Source: Ktedonobacterales bacterium (GTDB lineage: Bacteria; Chloroflexota; Ktedonobacteria; Ktedonobacterales; JADMIN01). From it: a stretch of 8,936 nt of DNA. Shown here piece after piece: positions 1 through 6,340 of this stretch. How positions within the stretch are numbered: the stretch's first letter is position 1; every line of letters begins with the position of its first letter. The stretch lies in contig JANWHL010000269.1 in the NCBI GenBank assembly GCA_025450405.1, forward strand, positions 1 through 8,936, read 5' to 3'. The notes below the pieces were generated by a model. That model worked only from the letters and a program-made list of their open reading frames with translations. It searched no databases and was not told the DNA's origin. A program made the translations under genes and the position numbers.

Positions 1-87
1 GGCGCCTCGCAGCGCCTCACCAAACTCGGCGCTCCACGCGGCGTCTTCGCGACAATGGCACACAAACACGCGCGCCGCCCAGGACAT
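1..87 (-). CDS. TIR-domain protein, N-terminal fragment (cut by window edge)
   Basis: The minus strand reads 29 codons from an ATG at 87 to the left edge, beginning MSWAARVFVCHCREDAAW and continuing SAEFGEALRGA. This matches the start of bacterial TIR domains: a hydrophobic beta strand, then S/C-H-S/C-x-x-D (here C10-H11-C12-R13-E14-D15), then an amphipathic helix. Ser is more usual where Cys10 and Cys12 stand. An in-frame stop lies about 23 codons upstream and no other start codon falls between, so ATG 87 is the only usual start. A G-rich stretch precedes it, but no well-spaced Shine-Dalgarno is obvious. Codons end mostly in G or C, like the other minus genes here. Bacterial TIR domains are commonly NAD-consuming enzymes or signalling adaptors, often in anti-phage systems. 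The catalytic Glu and any partner domain lie outside the window, so activity cannot be judged. Confidence 0.66.
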   Translation of the reverse strand, partial: MSWAARVFVCHCREDAAWSAEFGEALRGA

Positions 88-207
88 GCTCCCGCCCCCA
101 CGATATCGGCAATCGACGTTATCACTCGCCGTCCGCCCGCGACCGTCGTCCCCATGCTAGAGCCGATCCCGCCATCCATCAAGACGTGCCCACCCGCCCA
201 CGCCCAG

Positions 208-216
208 TGCTACACT
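208..216 (+). promoter_or_regulatory. Extended -10 promoter element
   Basis: TGCTACACT fits an extended -10 (TG, one base, then TACACT). It puts a transcription start near 223, about 18 bases before the GTG at 241. No -35 match is seen 16-18 bases upstream. The region diverges from the TIR gene that starts at 87. Confidence 0.35.
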
Positions 217-240
217 CCCCACTGCGCGTCTCGACGCCCA

Positions 241-465
241 GTGGCGGCGATCGTCATCAGCGGCAATCACGTCCGCGTCCAGCCCATCGTCGATTCCACC
301 AAGGTCGCCCTCGCTGCCCTAACCACCGCCGGCTTCATGGCCTTCTGGCTGGCCCGTCTGGCCAGTTCCACCCGGCGTCTGTCCACTTCCCCGTCCGCTC
401 GCGCGCTCCCGGTGTCGGCCCCACCGCGGGCGCTGACGCGCGCATTCAGCGCGTGGCGGCGCTAG
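241..465 (+). CDS. Possible small single-pass membrane protein, hypothetical
   Basis: This is a 74-residue reading frame from GTG 241 that I do not recognise. Residues about 1-24 are mixed. Residues about 22-41 (VALAALTTAGFMAFWLARLA) form one plausible transmembrane helix. The tail is rich in Arg, Ser and Ala, so the C-terminus is likely cytoplasmic. Codons are strongly biased to C or G at the third position (63 of 74 by my count), more regular than the sequence upstream in the same frame. The GTG was chosen because it follows an extended -10 at 208-216. The frame is also open to the left, with ATGs at 55 and 154, but those starts precede the promoter and 55 overlaps the TIR gene. No Shine-Dalgarno is visible. 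It diverges from the TIR gene and converges on the SDR gene. It may be spurious, because the plus strand is C-rich everywhere. Confidence 0.35.
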   Translation: MAAIVISGNHVRVQPIVDSTKVALAALTTAGFMAFWLARLASSTRRLSTSPSARALPVSAPPRALTRAFSAWRR

Positions 466-532
466 CCGCCCGTTCCCGGAGTGCCCGCGCCGAGTGCGCG
501 CCGAAAGGACCACTCCAATCGCCCGAGCCGCT

Positions 533-1414
533 CTATGCCGAGTCAGTCAGCCCTACAATCCGCGCGCTGACCTCCCACAACCGCCGCGCCGCATCGCGGT
601 CGTACGATGCTGGTGACGACGGGATCGGGCGGCAATTCGCGAAATACTTCCCCGTGGTCTCCGCCACCTCCGGCGACGTCGCGAGATAGACGGACGTGCG
701 CGCGCCCTTCTCCGTGCTCACACTGAATGGGCGCGACACCACCATCGCCGCGCGCATCCACGGATTGTGGCCCTGCGCGAAGTTCGACGCCACGAATCCC
801 GGATGCGCCGCGTTCACCGTCACCCCCGTGCCTTCCAGGCGCCGCGCCAGCTCATACGTGAAGAGCAGATTGGCCAGCTTGGTCTGCGAATAGACGCCGA
901 GTGGACGGTAGCGGACATGCTCCTGGCGCAAGTCGTCGAACGGGATCGTCGCCCCCTGGTGCGCGGCGGAGGCCAGGTTCACGACACGCGCCGATGCGCT
1001 CGCGCGCAGGGCGTCAAGCAAAAGATTGGTCAGCAGGAACGGCGCCAGGTGGTTCAGCGCGAACGTCATCTCCTCGCCGTCAACCGTGATGTGCCGGCGC
1101 CAGAACATCGCGCCCGCGTTGTTCACCAGAACATCCAGCCGCGCGTGCCGCTCCAGGAACTCCCCGGCCAGGCGGCGCACTTGATCGCGCGCCGTAAGGT
1201 CCGCCAGCAGGTACTCAACCCGCGCGTGGGGGCTCCCGCGTGTGATCTCATCCACCGTCGCCCGCGCCCGCGCCTCGTCGCGTCCCGCCAACACCAGGGT
1301 TGCCCCCTGGCGCGCCAGCGCGCTCGCGGTTGCGCGCCCGATGCCCGACGTCGCGCCGGTAATGAGAACGATCCGTTCGCGTTCGTCGCGCATGGTGCCG
1401 TCCGCCGCTGTCAC
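533..1414 (-). CDS. SDR family oxidoreductase (retinol dehydrogenase-like)
   Basis: This is a classical short-chain dehydrogenase/reductase of about 293 residues, a cytosolic NAD(P)-dependent alcohol/carbonyl oxidoreductase. From GTG 1414 the Rossmann nucleotide motif TGATSGIG is at residues 19-26. The AGR after beta 2 (Arg45) suggests NADPH preference. D72-L is the adenine-contact position and NNAG is at 98-101. The catalytic set is complete: Asn121, Ser149 (NLASAAH), Tyr175 and Lys179 (YSQTK). The tail (GKYF, then SPASYDRDAARRLWE) is typical of bacterial SDRs annotated as retinol dehydrogenase-like, but the substrate is unknown. GTG 1414 was chosen because GGAG lies 5 bases upstream. ATG 1393, seven codons in, is a good alternative but has no Shine-Dalgarno. 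The gene stands alone on the minus strand and its codons end mostly in G, unlike the plus-strand genes. Confidence 0.93.
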   Translation of the reverse strand: MTAADGTMRDERERIVLITGATSGIGRATASALARQGATLVLAGRDEARARATVDEITRGSPHARVEYLLADLTARDQVRRLAGEFLERHARLDVLVNNAGAMFWRRHITVDGEEMTFALNHLAPFLLTNLLLDALRASASARVVNLASAAHQGATIPFDDLRQEHVRYRPLGVYSQTKLANLLFTYELARRLEGTGVTVNAAHPGFVASNFAQGHNPWMRAAMVVSRPFSVSTEKGARTSVYLATSPEVAETTGKYFANCRPIPSSPASYDRDAARRLWEVSARIVGLTDSA

Positions 1415-1505
1415 CGTCACTCCCCTTCCCAACCACAATCGCCTTGCTCCGCGCCAACCGCAACCTGTCAACGAGCGACCGCGCCACTCGGCCGATTCCC
1501 AGGCA

Positions 1506-1525
1506 CCGCGAGGGCGCCCTCGCGG
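1506..1525. repeat. Perfect 20-bp palindrome
   Basis: CCGCGAGGGCGCCCTCGCGG is identical to its reverse complement. It lies about 90 bases upstream of the SDR start. It could be an operator for a dimeric repressor, or simply a G+C-rich hairpin. No T-run follows on either strand, so it is not a standard terminator. Confidence 0.6.
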
Positions 1526-1816
1526 CCACGAACCCGGTCTGGCATCCGGCGCAGGGTCTACGGCAGTGCCCCATTGCCCGGTCGGGTGGACACGCCGGAC
1601 CCATCCACCGAATGGGCTACCGGCGCGCGACTCCTTGCTTATCCGCGTCCTTCAGAGCGCCTCCTTGCTACACCACCCCATCTGCCAACGTCTGGGACGC
1701 CTCCCGGCACGCTGCCTATCGCGTCGCCGGTCAACCAATCACTCACACACCCCCCTCGCCCTTAGCCGCCACCAACAGGCGCATCCACCGACAAGTTCGC
1801 GGCGTCCTTCTGAGAT

Positions 1817-1826
1817 TGTATAGAAT
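1817..1826 (+). promoter_or_regulatory. Putative promoter (-10 TAGAAT) for the flippase-like gene
   Basis: TGTATAGAAT contains TAGAAT (5 of 6 matches to TATAAT) preceded by TG at two bases. It stands out in a locally A+T-richer patch. The start site would fall near 1833. There is no convincing -35. It resembles the element at 4247-4255 before the MFS gene. Confidence 0.5.
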
Positions 1827-1836
1827 ACGGGGACGA

Positions 1837-1929
1837 ATGACGAACCGCCAGGCGGCCGATCTCCGGCTGGTCCCGATCAGCGGCTCACAGCCGCACGCGC
1901 CGAACGAACAGCGCTCGCGCTCCGCGTGA
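1837..1929 (+). CDS. Possible 30-residue leader ORF, hypothetical
   Basis: A short frame starting MTNRQAADLRLVPIS and ending in RSRSA begins 10 bases after the -10 hexamer, so its message would be almost leaderless. It ends 25 bases before the ATG of the flippase-like gene. About 26 of 29 codons after the start end in G or C. A weak GGGGA lies 3 bases before the ATG. There is no signal peptide, transmembrane helix or run of a single amino acid that would suggest attenuation. It may be a small protein, a translated leader or chance. Confidence 0.3.
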   Translation: MTNRQAADLRLVPISGSQPHAPNEQRSRSA

Positions 1930-1954
1930 GCCGAGTGCGAGCGGAGGCAACAGG

Positions 1955-3022
1955 ATGCGCGTCTTGCGACCGTACCTCCGTCCCCGCGTCCTCGTGACGG
2001 TCGCTGTGGTCCTCGCCCTATTGGCTGGCCTCCTCGCCTTTGGCAACGTCTCCCAGATGGTCAAGCTCCTGGCGGGCTTCCATCCAGCCGCTCTGGCCAT
2101 CTTCTTCGCCGTGATGGTCGCCTTCGAGGCCATGCGCTGGGTCCAGTGGCACTTCATGCTGGTCTCACTCGGCATTCGCGTGCCGCGCCGGACGGAGATC
2201 TTCGTCTACATGACCGGTGAAGTCACCAAAGACCTGCCGGGCGGCATCTTCTTCCCCGATTACCTGCTGAAGCGTTCACAGGGCACCGACTTTGGCCTCG
2301 CTTCATCGGCGACCATGCTGATGACGATACTTGAAGTCGCCATCTCACTGACGGGCTTGCTGATCCTCGGCATCGACGCCTGGCCCTGGCTCCGCCCGCT
2401 CATCCTCGTCGGCTCGTTCGCCTTCCTGCTCGTCGTGTGGACCTTGTATCGCTGGCACCACCACCCCCACCAGCACCGTCCCCATCCCCGCCTGCTGGCC
2501 CTGCTCAGGCATCGTCTCGTCCGCAAAAGCCTGGACGAGTTGAGCCAGTTCGGCCAGGGCGAAGCGACCCTCCTCCATCCGCATGTGCTCACGATCGGCT
2601 CGCTGTTCAGCGCGACCTACCTCGCCCTTGGCGGCCTTGGCCTCTACGTTATCATCGCCGGCCTGGGCATCCCTCGGGTTTCCGTCTGGCAGGCGCTCGC
2701 CGCCTATTTCTTCACCGTCGTCTTCGCGGCCATCATCCCACTGCCCATGGACTTCGGCTCGACCGAGGTAAGCGGAACTGGCGCCCTGCTCGCCATGGGC
2801 GTGGCCCGCAGTGGCGCCGTCGCGTCCGTCCTGATCCAACGCGGCCTCAATCTGCTCTGCACCCTCATCATCGCGGCCGTGACCTTCCTGGTCCTCCACG
2901 ATGAGCTGCGCGCGGCGCTCGCCGTGCGCGGCGAGCACGCCATCCGACCCACAACGGCGACCGCATACACCACCGATCCCCTCACCGGCGATGAACGGGA
3001 GTCGGCCGCGCTTGACGTCTGA
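1955..3022 (+). CDS. Flippase-like / LPG-synthase transmembrane-domain (UPF0104) protein
   Basis: This is a 355-residue integral membrane protein of the lysylphosphatidylglycerol synthase TM / flippase-like family (PF03706 type), found alone or fused to transferases and thought to act on lipids or lipid-linked intermediates. There is no aminoacyl-transferase domain, so it is not a full MprF. Hydrophobic spans lie at about 12-30, 43-60, 117-141, 147-165, 212-236, 245-263, 272-284 and 297-314. Family landmarks are GEVTKDLPGG (88-97) in the first half and IPLPMDFGSTE (261-271), the counterpart of the usual PxxGGxGxxE loop. The central loop is His-rich (HHHPHQHRPH, 168-177). The tail after 318 is hydrophilic. 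The start is supported by GGAGG at 1943-1947, 7 bases before the ATG. It probably heads a unit with the S51 hydrolase 89 bases downstream. The substrate is unknown. Confidence 0.87.
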   Translation: MRVLRPYLRPRVLVTVAVVLALLAGLLAFGNVSQMVKLLAGFHPAALAIFFAVMVAFEAMRWVQWHFMLVSLGIRVPRRTEIFVYMTGEVTKDLPGGIFFPDYLLKRSQGTDFGLASSATMLMTILEVAISLTGLLILGIDAWPWLRPLILVGSFAFLLVVWTLYRWHHHPHQHRPHPRLLALLRHRLVRKSLDELSQFGQGEATLLHPHVLTIGSLFSATYLALGGLGLYVIIAGLGIPRVSVWQALAAYFFTVVFAAIIPLPMDFGSTEVSGTGALLAMGVARSGAVASVLIQRGLNLLCTLIIAAVTFLVLHDELRAALAVRGEHAIRPTTATAYTTDPLTGDERESAALDV

Positions 3023-3027
3023 TTCTA

Positions 3028-3053
3028 CCCGCGCGGATGGCAAACCGCGTGGG
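3028..3053. other. Intercistronic hairpin
   Basis: CCCGCGCGG, an 8-base loop and CCGCGTGGG form a 9-bp stem with one G-T pair, starting 5 bases after the stop of the flippase-like gene. No T-run follows, so it is not a clear intrinsic terminator. In RNA it could protect the 3' end of the upstream message or cause partial termination between the two genes. Confidence 0.4.
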
Positions 3054-3111
3054 CGCTCCATCTCGGGCGCTCTCGCCGGTGACATCCGTGAGGTGGCAGG
3101 AGGGTGCTTGA

Positions 3112-3870
3112 ATGACCGCCGACGACACGACCTCAGGCGAGATCCACACTACGCCAGACACCCACCCGCCGGGCACGGTCGCGCTGGTGGGAGCCGGCGA
3201 GTACCTGCCAGACATGGAGCCCGTGGATCGCCCGCTGCTCGCGCGCCTGCCCACCCCGCCACGCGTCCTGGTCCTGCCCACCGCCGCCGCGCCGGATGGT
3301 CCGGGCGTGCCCGAGCGCTGGGCCAATATGGGCGTCGAGCATTTCACACGCCTGGGCGCGGCCGTGGAGCCGCTGATGCTGCTCACCCGCGCCGACGCCG
3401 ACCGCAGCGACTACGCCCGCCAGATTGCCGCCGCCAACTTCATCTACCTCTCCGGTGGCAAACCCCGCTACCTCCTGGAAACACTGCGCGACACCAACTG
3501 CTGGCGGGCCATGCGCGCGGTTCACGCGGCCGGCGGTGTCGTGGCGGGGTGTTCAGCCGGTGCCATGGCGCTTGGCGGCGAAGTCTTCGACTTCCCACGG
3601 CCCTGGCCCACCCTCGCCGGCCTCGGCCTGGTGCCCGGCGTGCTCGTCATCCCCCACTTCGATGAGCTGCCACGCTACCTCAGCGCGGCGCTCAGCGCCG
3701 CGCCCCACCGGTCCACCGTCGTCGGCGTGGATGGCATGACCGCTCTCCTTTGCTCCGGCGGCGAAGGCCTCGTGCTTGGCCGCGGCCGCGTGGTCGTCAT
3801 CGCGGGCCGTCACCGAACCGAATACCGTTCGGGCGACCGCCTTCCGCTGCCACCCGCGCCATCTCCATAG
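3112..3870 (+). CDS. Peptidase S51 family / type 1 glutamine amidotransferase-like protein
   Basis: This 252-residue cytosolic hydrolase belongs to the S51 family (cyanophycinase, PepE dipeptidase E). After a disordered 20-residue lead, GTVALVGAGEYL (21-32) is the first beta strand with its turn. PRVLVLPTAAAPDG (50-63) is the next strand. YLSGGKPRYLLETL (112-125) is the conserved SGG-containing segment. GCSAGAMALGG (146-156) is the nucleophile elbow with Ser148. VIPHFDE (179-185) supplies the likely catalytic His182. Length fits the family (about 230-270). The likely reaction is cleavage of Asp-containing dipeptides or related isopeptides, but many S51 members have no known substrate and no cyanophycin synthetase is seen here. 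AGGAGG at 3098-3103, 8 bases before the ATG, fixes the start. It is probably co-transcribed with the flippase-like gene. Confidence 0.88.
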   Translation: MTADDTTSGEIHTTPDTHPPGTVALVGAGEYLPDMEPVDRPLLARLPTPPRVLVLPTAAAPDGPGVPERWANMGVEHFTRLGAAVEPLMLLTRADADRSDYARQIAAANFIYLSGGKPRYLLETLRDTNCWRAMRAVHAAGGVVAGCSAGAMALGGEVFDFPRPWPTLAGLGLVPGVLVIPHFDELPRYLSAALSAAPHRSTVVGVDGMTALLCSGGEGLVLGRGRVVVIAGRHRTEYRSGDRLPLPPAPSP

Positions 3871-3970
3871 ACGGGACCGCTCATTCCCGACGCGACCTCA
3901 CACGCGGCCATGGCGTGGCCAGCGCTCTCCGTCCCGCCGACATTGTGCATAGTCGCGTCGCCGCCCACCT

Positions 3971-4011
3971 ACCCAGCCATGATTCCCTCGAAAGTAGCCT
4001 AGTGGCTGGGT
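3971..4011. repeat. 9-bp inverted repeat with 23-base loop
   Basis: ACCCAGCCA (3971-3979) and TGGCTGGGT (4003-4011) are exact reverse complements, and the next inner pair would be T-G. It lies 100 bases beyond the S51 stop. It could be a factor-dependent end of the upstream transcript, a protein-binding site or part of an untranslated RNA. No T-run follows. Confidence 0.5.
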
Positions 4012-4177
4012 CGTCGCCAGACCTCCGCCCGGTTGCCTGGGCACCGCACACGAAGCTCAGGATTACCCGCGGAACTTCAATTCCGCATGCTCCCCCAACC
4101 ACCCCGCCCGCCCGTGGCCGCTCCCATTTCCGCCCGCTGCCGTGCCCGCCATTCACCGCTCACGTCGTGCGGCTGAC

Positions 4178-4217
4178 TCCCCCCTCTCGCGCACGGAGGA
4201 GGGGTCGGGAGACGGGG
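4178..4217. repeat. Imperfect pyrimidine/purine inverted repeat
   Basis: A C/T-rich arm (TCCCCCCTCTC) is followed after a short G+C loop by a G/A-rich arm (GGAGGAGGGG, then more G/A). The core CCCCTC/GAGGGG is paired. It resembles a decayed copy of the C-rich/G-rich hairpin elements scattered between genes in many G+C-rich environmental bacteria. That likeness is from memory and needs a search. Confidence 0.35.
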
Positions 4218-4246
4218 CACCCCGCATCGCGCGCCGTAGACGCGCG

Positions 4247-4255
4247 TGCTAGAAT
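4247..4255 (+). promoter_or_regulatory. Extended -10 promoter of the MFS gene
   Basis: TGCTAGAAT is a clean extended -10 (TG, one base, TAGAAT). It predicts a start near 4262 and a leader of about 70 bases before ATG 4332. No -35 hexamer is seen at 16-18 bases, as expected if the TG motif substitutes. Confidence 0.5.
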
Positions 4256-4331
4256 GGAGCCAGCCGAGCATCCGTCCGTATGGCAGCGAGGCCACGCGGC
4301 CCAGCCCCGCCGGCAGTGAGAGGTGCCCCAC

Positions 4332-5789
4332 ATGAGCCAGCCCTCCGGTCATCCCGCGCCGACGCCCACCCCGATCGGCCCCGCGACACGCCGGGCCGCC
4401 CGCTACGCCAGCTACATCTTCTGGCTCATGTTCATCATCAACTTCCTCAACTACCTCGACCGCTGGGTCTTCACCGGCCTGAGCCCGATCATCAAGACCG
4501 ACCTCAAACTTGATGATTTTCAGATCGGCCTCCTTGCCACCGCCTTCCTCCTTGTCTACACGATCCTCGCCCTTCCTCTCGGCTTCCTGGCCGATCGTCT
4601 CGCGCGGAAGAGCATCGTCGGGATCGGCGTCGCCATCTGGAGCATCGCTACCCTGCTCACCGGCCTGGTCGGGAACTTCTCCACCCTACTCGCCGTGCGC
4701 ACTCTGCTCGGCGTCGGCGAGGGCAGCTACTATCCCGCCGGCACGCCCATGCTCGCCGCCTATTTCCCCCCGTCTCGCCGCGCTCAGGTCCTCTCACGTT
4801 GGAGCGTCGGCGCGCTCATCGGCGCCGCGGTTGGGTTCCTCATCGCATCCCCCTTCTCCAGCCCTGGCGCCTGGCGCTACGCATTTTACTTCACCGGCGT
4901 ACCTGGCCTTCTCTTCGCCTTCCTCATCTGGCGCACACGCGAGAAGACGCGTCATGAGGAAGACCCGCCCGCCGACCACGTCCCGGGCGAGGGGCGCACG
5001 ATTCGGCGACGCCTCGGCGCCTACCTGAGCATCCCCACCGTGCGCGTGATTGTCGCCCTGCATGCCCTCGGCTTTTTCGCCCTCACTTCAGTCACGACCT
5101 TCCTGGCCATCTACCTCGCCGCCACGTATGAACCCGGCTCCCCAGGCTTCCCGCACTCTGGTCTCTCTCCGAAGCTGGTACCCATCCTCTCGGGCGCCGT
5201 CGTGCTCGTCGGCGGCATCCTCGGCAACCTTGGCGGCGGTTGGTGGTCGGATCGCCTGGGTCGCCGTCGCGAGGGCGCCCGGGTCATGACCGGCGGTCTG
5301 GGCTTTCTCCTCGCCGCTCCCAGCGTCCTCGTGGCCATTGGCGCACCCTACGTGCTGAACCTGCTGCCGTTCTACACTGGCGCCAGCGAAGGGACACGCC
5401 TGGGCATTGGCGTCTCCATTTTCGTCGTGGGTGCCCTGGCTGGCGCGTTCTTCCTGAACGTCTACAATGGCCCGGTCAGCGCCGCGCTTCTCGACGTCGT
5501 ACCAGCCAACGAACGCGGATCGGTCGGCGGCACCGAGCTCACGCTCGCCCATCTTCTCGGCGATGTCTACGCCGCGTCCGCGGTTGGCGCGCTGGCCGTG
5601 GCCCTACATGGCACGCTCGGCGGCGAGCAAATCGGCCTCGCGCTGCTCATCACCTGTCCAGTCGTGCTGGTCGCCGCGGGCATCGTCGGCATCTGGGGCA
5701 GCCGCTTCTATCGCGGCGACGTGGAGGCGCTCGGCGCCACCGCTAGCGCCATGTTGGGCACCAACCCCACGGAGGTGCGCGCCGGCTAA
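4332..5789 (+). CDS. MFS transporter, spinster-like
   Basis: This is a 485-residue major facilitator with about 12 membrane spans, approximately at 27-45, 63-85, 93-112, 115-135, 157-173, 183-200, 236-262, 283-303, 319-338, 355-377, 405-426 and 433-457. NFLNYLDRW (37-45) in helix 1 is typical of the spinster/Spns branch. The signature loop GFLADRLARKS (84-94) between helices 2 and 3 is well kept. VGEGSYYPAGTPMLAAYFPPSRRA (128-151) is also spinster-like. A second-half loop repeat, GGGWWSDRLGRRR (301-313), matches the pseudo-duplication. The cytosolic loop (201-235) is charged. Family members move sphingolipid-like or other amphipathic molecules, sugars or organic acids, and the substrate here is unknown. 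ATG 4332 has GAGAGG 8 bases upstream. GTG 4323 is in frame but overlaps that site. It has its own promoter and converges on the receiver gene 35 bases on. Confidence 0.93.
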   Translation: MSQPSGHPAPTPTPIGPATRRAARYASYIFWLMFIINFLNYLDRWVFTGLSPIIKTDLKLDDFQIGLLATAFLLVYTILALPLGFLADRLARKSIVGIGVAIWSIATLLTGLVGNFSTLLAVRTLLGVGEGSYYPAGTPMLAAYFPPSRRAQVLSRWSVGALIGAAVGFLIASPFSSPGAWRYAFYFTGVPGLLFAFLIWRTREKTRHEEDPPADHVPGEGRTIRRRLGAYLSIPTVRVIVALHALGFFALTSVTTFLAIYLAATYEPGSPGFPHSGLSPKLVPILSGAVVLVGGILGNLGGGWWSDRLGRRREGARVMTGGLGFLLAAPSVLVAIGAPYVLNLLPFYTGASEGTRLGIGVSIFVVGALAGAFFLNVYNGPVSAALLDVVPANERGSVGGTELTLAHLLGDVYAASAVGALAVALHGTLGGEQIGLALLITCPVVLVAAGIVGIWGSRFYRGDVEALGATASAMLGTNPTEVRAG

Positions 5790-5824
5790 CGGCCGACCCC
5801 GATGCTCGCCAAAGCTCGGTGGAA

Positions 5825-6340
5825 TCACACGTCAGCCGACGTCTCGCTCCCGCCGTTCCCCTCGTCCAGCAGCGCCGCCACCGCGCTCAGCAGGTCGTCC
5901 AGGTCAAACGGCTTGCGCAGAAGACGGTACCGTTCGAGACCATGACGCTGGATATCCCACTCTGGACTCGCCGTCACAATGAGGATCGGCGTGCTCTCCG
6001 TCTCGCGGTGCCCCCGAAAGATGCGGTACAGCGAGATGCCATCCAGTCCCGGCAGATTCACGTCCAGCACGATCATGTCAGGCCGCAGCGTGGGAATGAC
6101 ACTCATGGCTTCCTCGCCGTCGCCCAGCACCCGTGTCGCCCAGCCTGGCTCGTCTTCCAGCACATCCTGGAAAGTCTTTGCGAGCATCTCGTCATCTTCG
6201 ACGATAGCGATCATTTTTGAGGTGCGCGGAGTTGCCGCCCCGTCACCGGACCCCGACGCGTCCTTGGGCGCATCCATGGGCATATCGGGAGGTCGCCGGC
6301 CACGCCCTACCGCATGCCCGTCGCTATCGACTCGCTCCAT
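5825..6340 (-). CDS. Stand-alone response-regulator receiver domain protein
   Basis: This is a 171-residue single-domain receiver, the phospho-acceptor of a two-component system. The domain starts at residue 43 (MIAIVEDDEML). The acidic pair is Glu48-Asp49, the phosphorylated Asp is Asp93 (VLDVNLPGLDG), the switch Thr is Thr123 (IVTAS) and the conserved Lys is Lys143 (RKPF). All are present, so it should be phosphorylatable. No DNA-binding or enzymatic output domain follows, so it probably signals by protein contact, as CheY and Spo0F do. ATG 6340 was chosen because GGAGG lies 9 bases upstream. It gives a Pro/Gly/Asp-rich tail of 42 residues before the domain. ATG 6214 would start exactly at the domain but has no ribosome site. 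No histidine kinase is in the window. It faces the MFS gene tail to tail. Confidence 0.92.
   Translation of the reverse strand: MERVDSDGHAVGRGRRPPDMPMDAPKDASGSGDGAATPRTSKMIAIVEDDEMLAKTFQDVLEDEPGWATRVLGDGEEAMSVIPTLRPDMIVLDVNLPGLDGISLYRIFRGHRETESTPILIVTASPEWDIQRHGLERYRLLRKPFDLDDLLSAVAALLDEGNGGSETSADV

Larger units (their letters stand above)
1415..1836. other. Intergenic region with a long palindrome
   Basis: This stretch lies upstream of both the minus-strand SDR gene and the plus-strand flippase-like gene. Frames are open in several registers, but their products are Arg/Pro/His-rich with no recognisable motif, so I see no real gene before 1837. The region holds the perfect palindrome at 1506-1525, a small inverted repeat (CCCAT at 1600, ATGGG at 1612), and the extended -10 at 1817-1826. 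A minus-strand TTGACA at 1466-1471 could be a -35 for the SDR gene, but no matching -10 is found at the right distance. Confidence 0.6.
3871..4331. other. Intergenic region upstream of the MFS gene
   Basis: There is no supportable gene here. Open frames give Arg/Pro/His-rich products. It holds an inverted repeat at 3971-4011, a perfect 6-bp hairpin at 4069-4086 (GCGGAA, CTTCAA, TTCCGC), a pyrimidine/purine imperfect inverted repeat at about 4178-4217, and the extended -10 at 4247-4255. The last base before the ATG is 4331, with GAGAGG at 4318-4323 as ribosome site. Confidence 0.6.

Noticed and set aside
1466..1471. Minus-strand TTGACA as -35 of the SDR gene
   Set aside because: No -10-like hexamer lies 16-19 bases downstream (AGCAAG at 17), so it is not a supportable promoter, though TTGACAGG also begins the receiver promoter.
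1666..1674. TGCTACACC as a plus-strand extended -10
   Set aside because: The last -10 base is wrong and no gene starts within a reasonable distance; 1817-1826 is the better candidate.
767..1765. A 332-codon plus-strand frame across the SDR gene
   Set aside because: Arg/Gln/Pro-rich shadow of the SDR gene, whose own frame has all catalytic residues.
2345..3085. A 246-codon minus-strand frame opposite the flippase-like gene
   Set aside because: Low-complexity Glu/Gly/Arg product with no family likeness; the plus frame has clear membrane spans and family motifs.
4069..4086. T-arm-like hairpin suggesting a tRNA
   Set aside because: The loop is 6 bases (CTTCAA), not the 7-base TTC loop, and no acceptor, D or anticodon arms fit around it.
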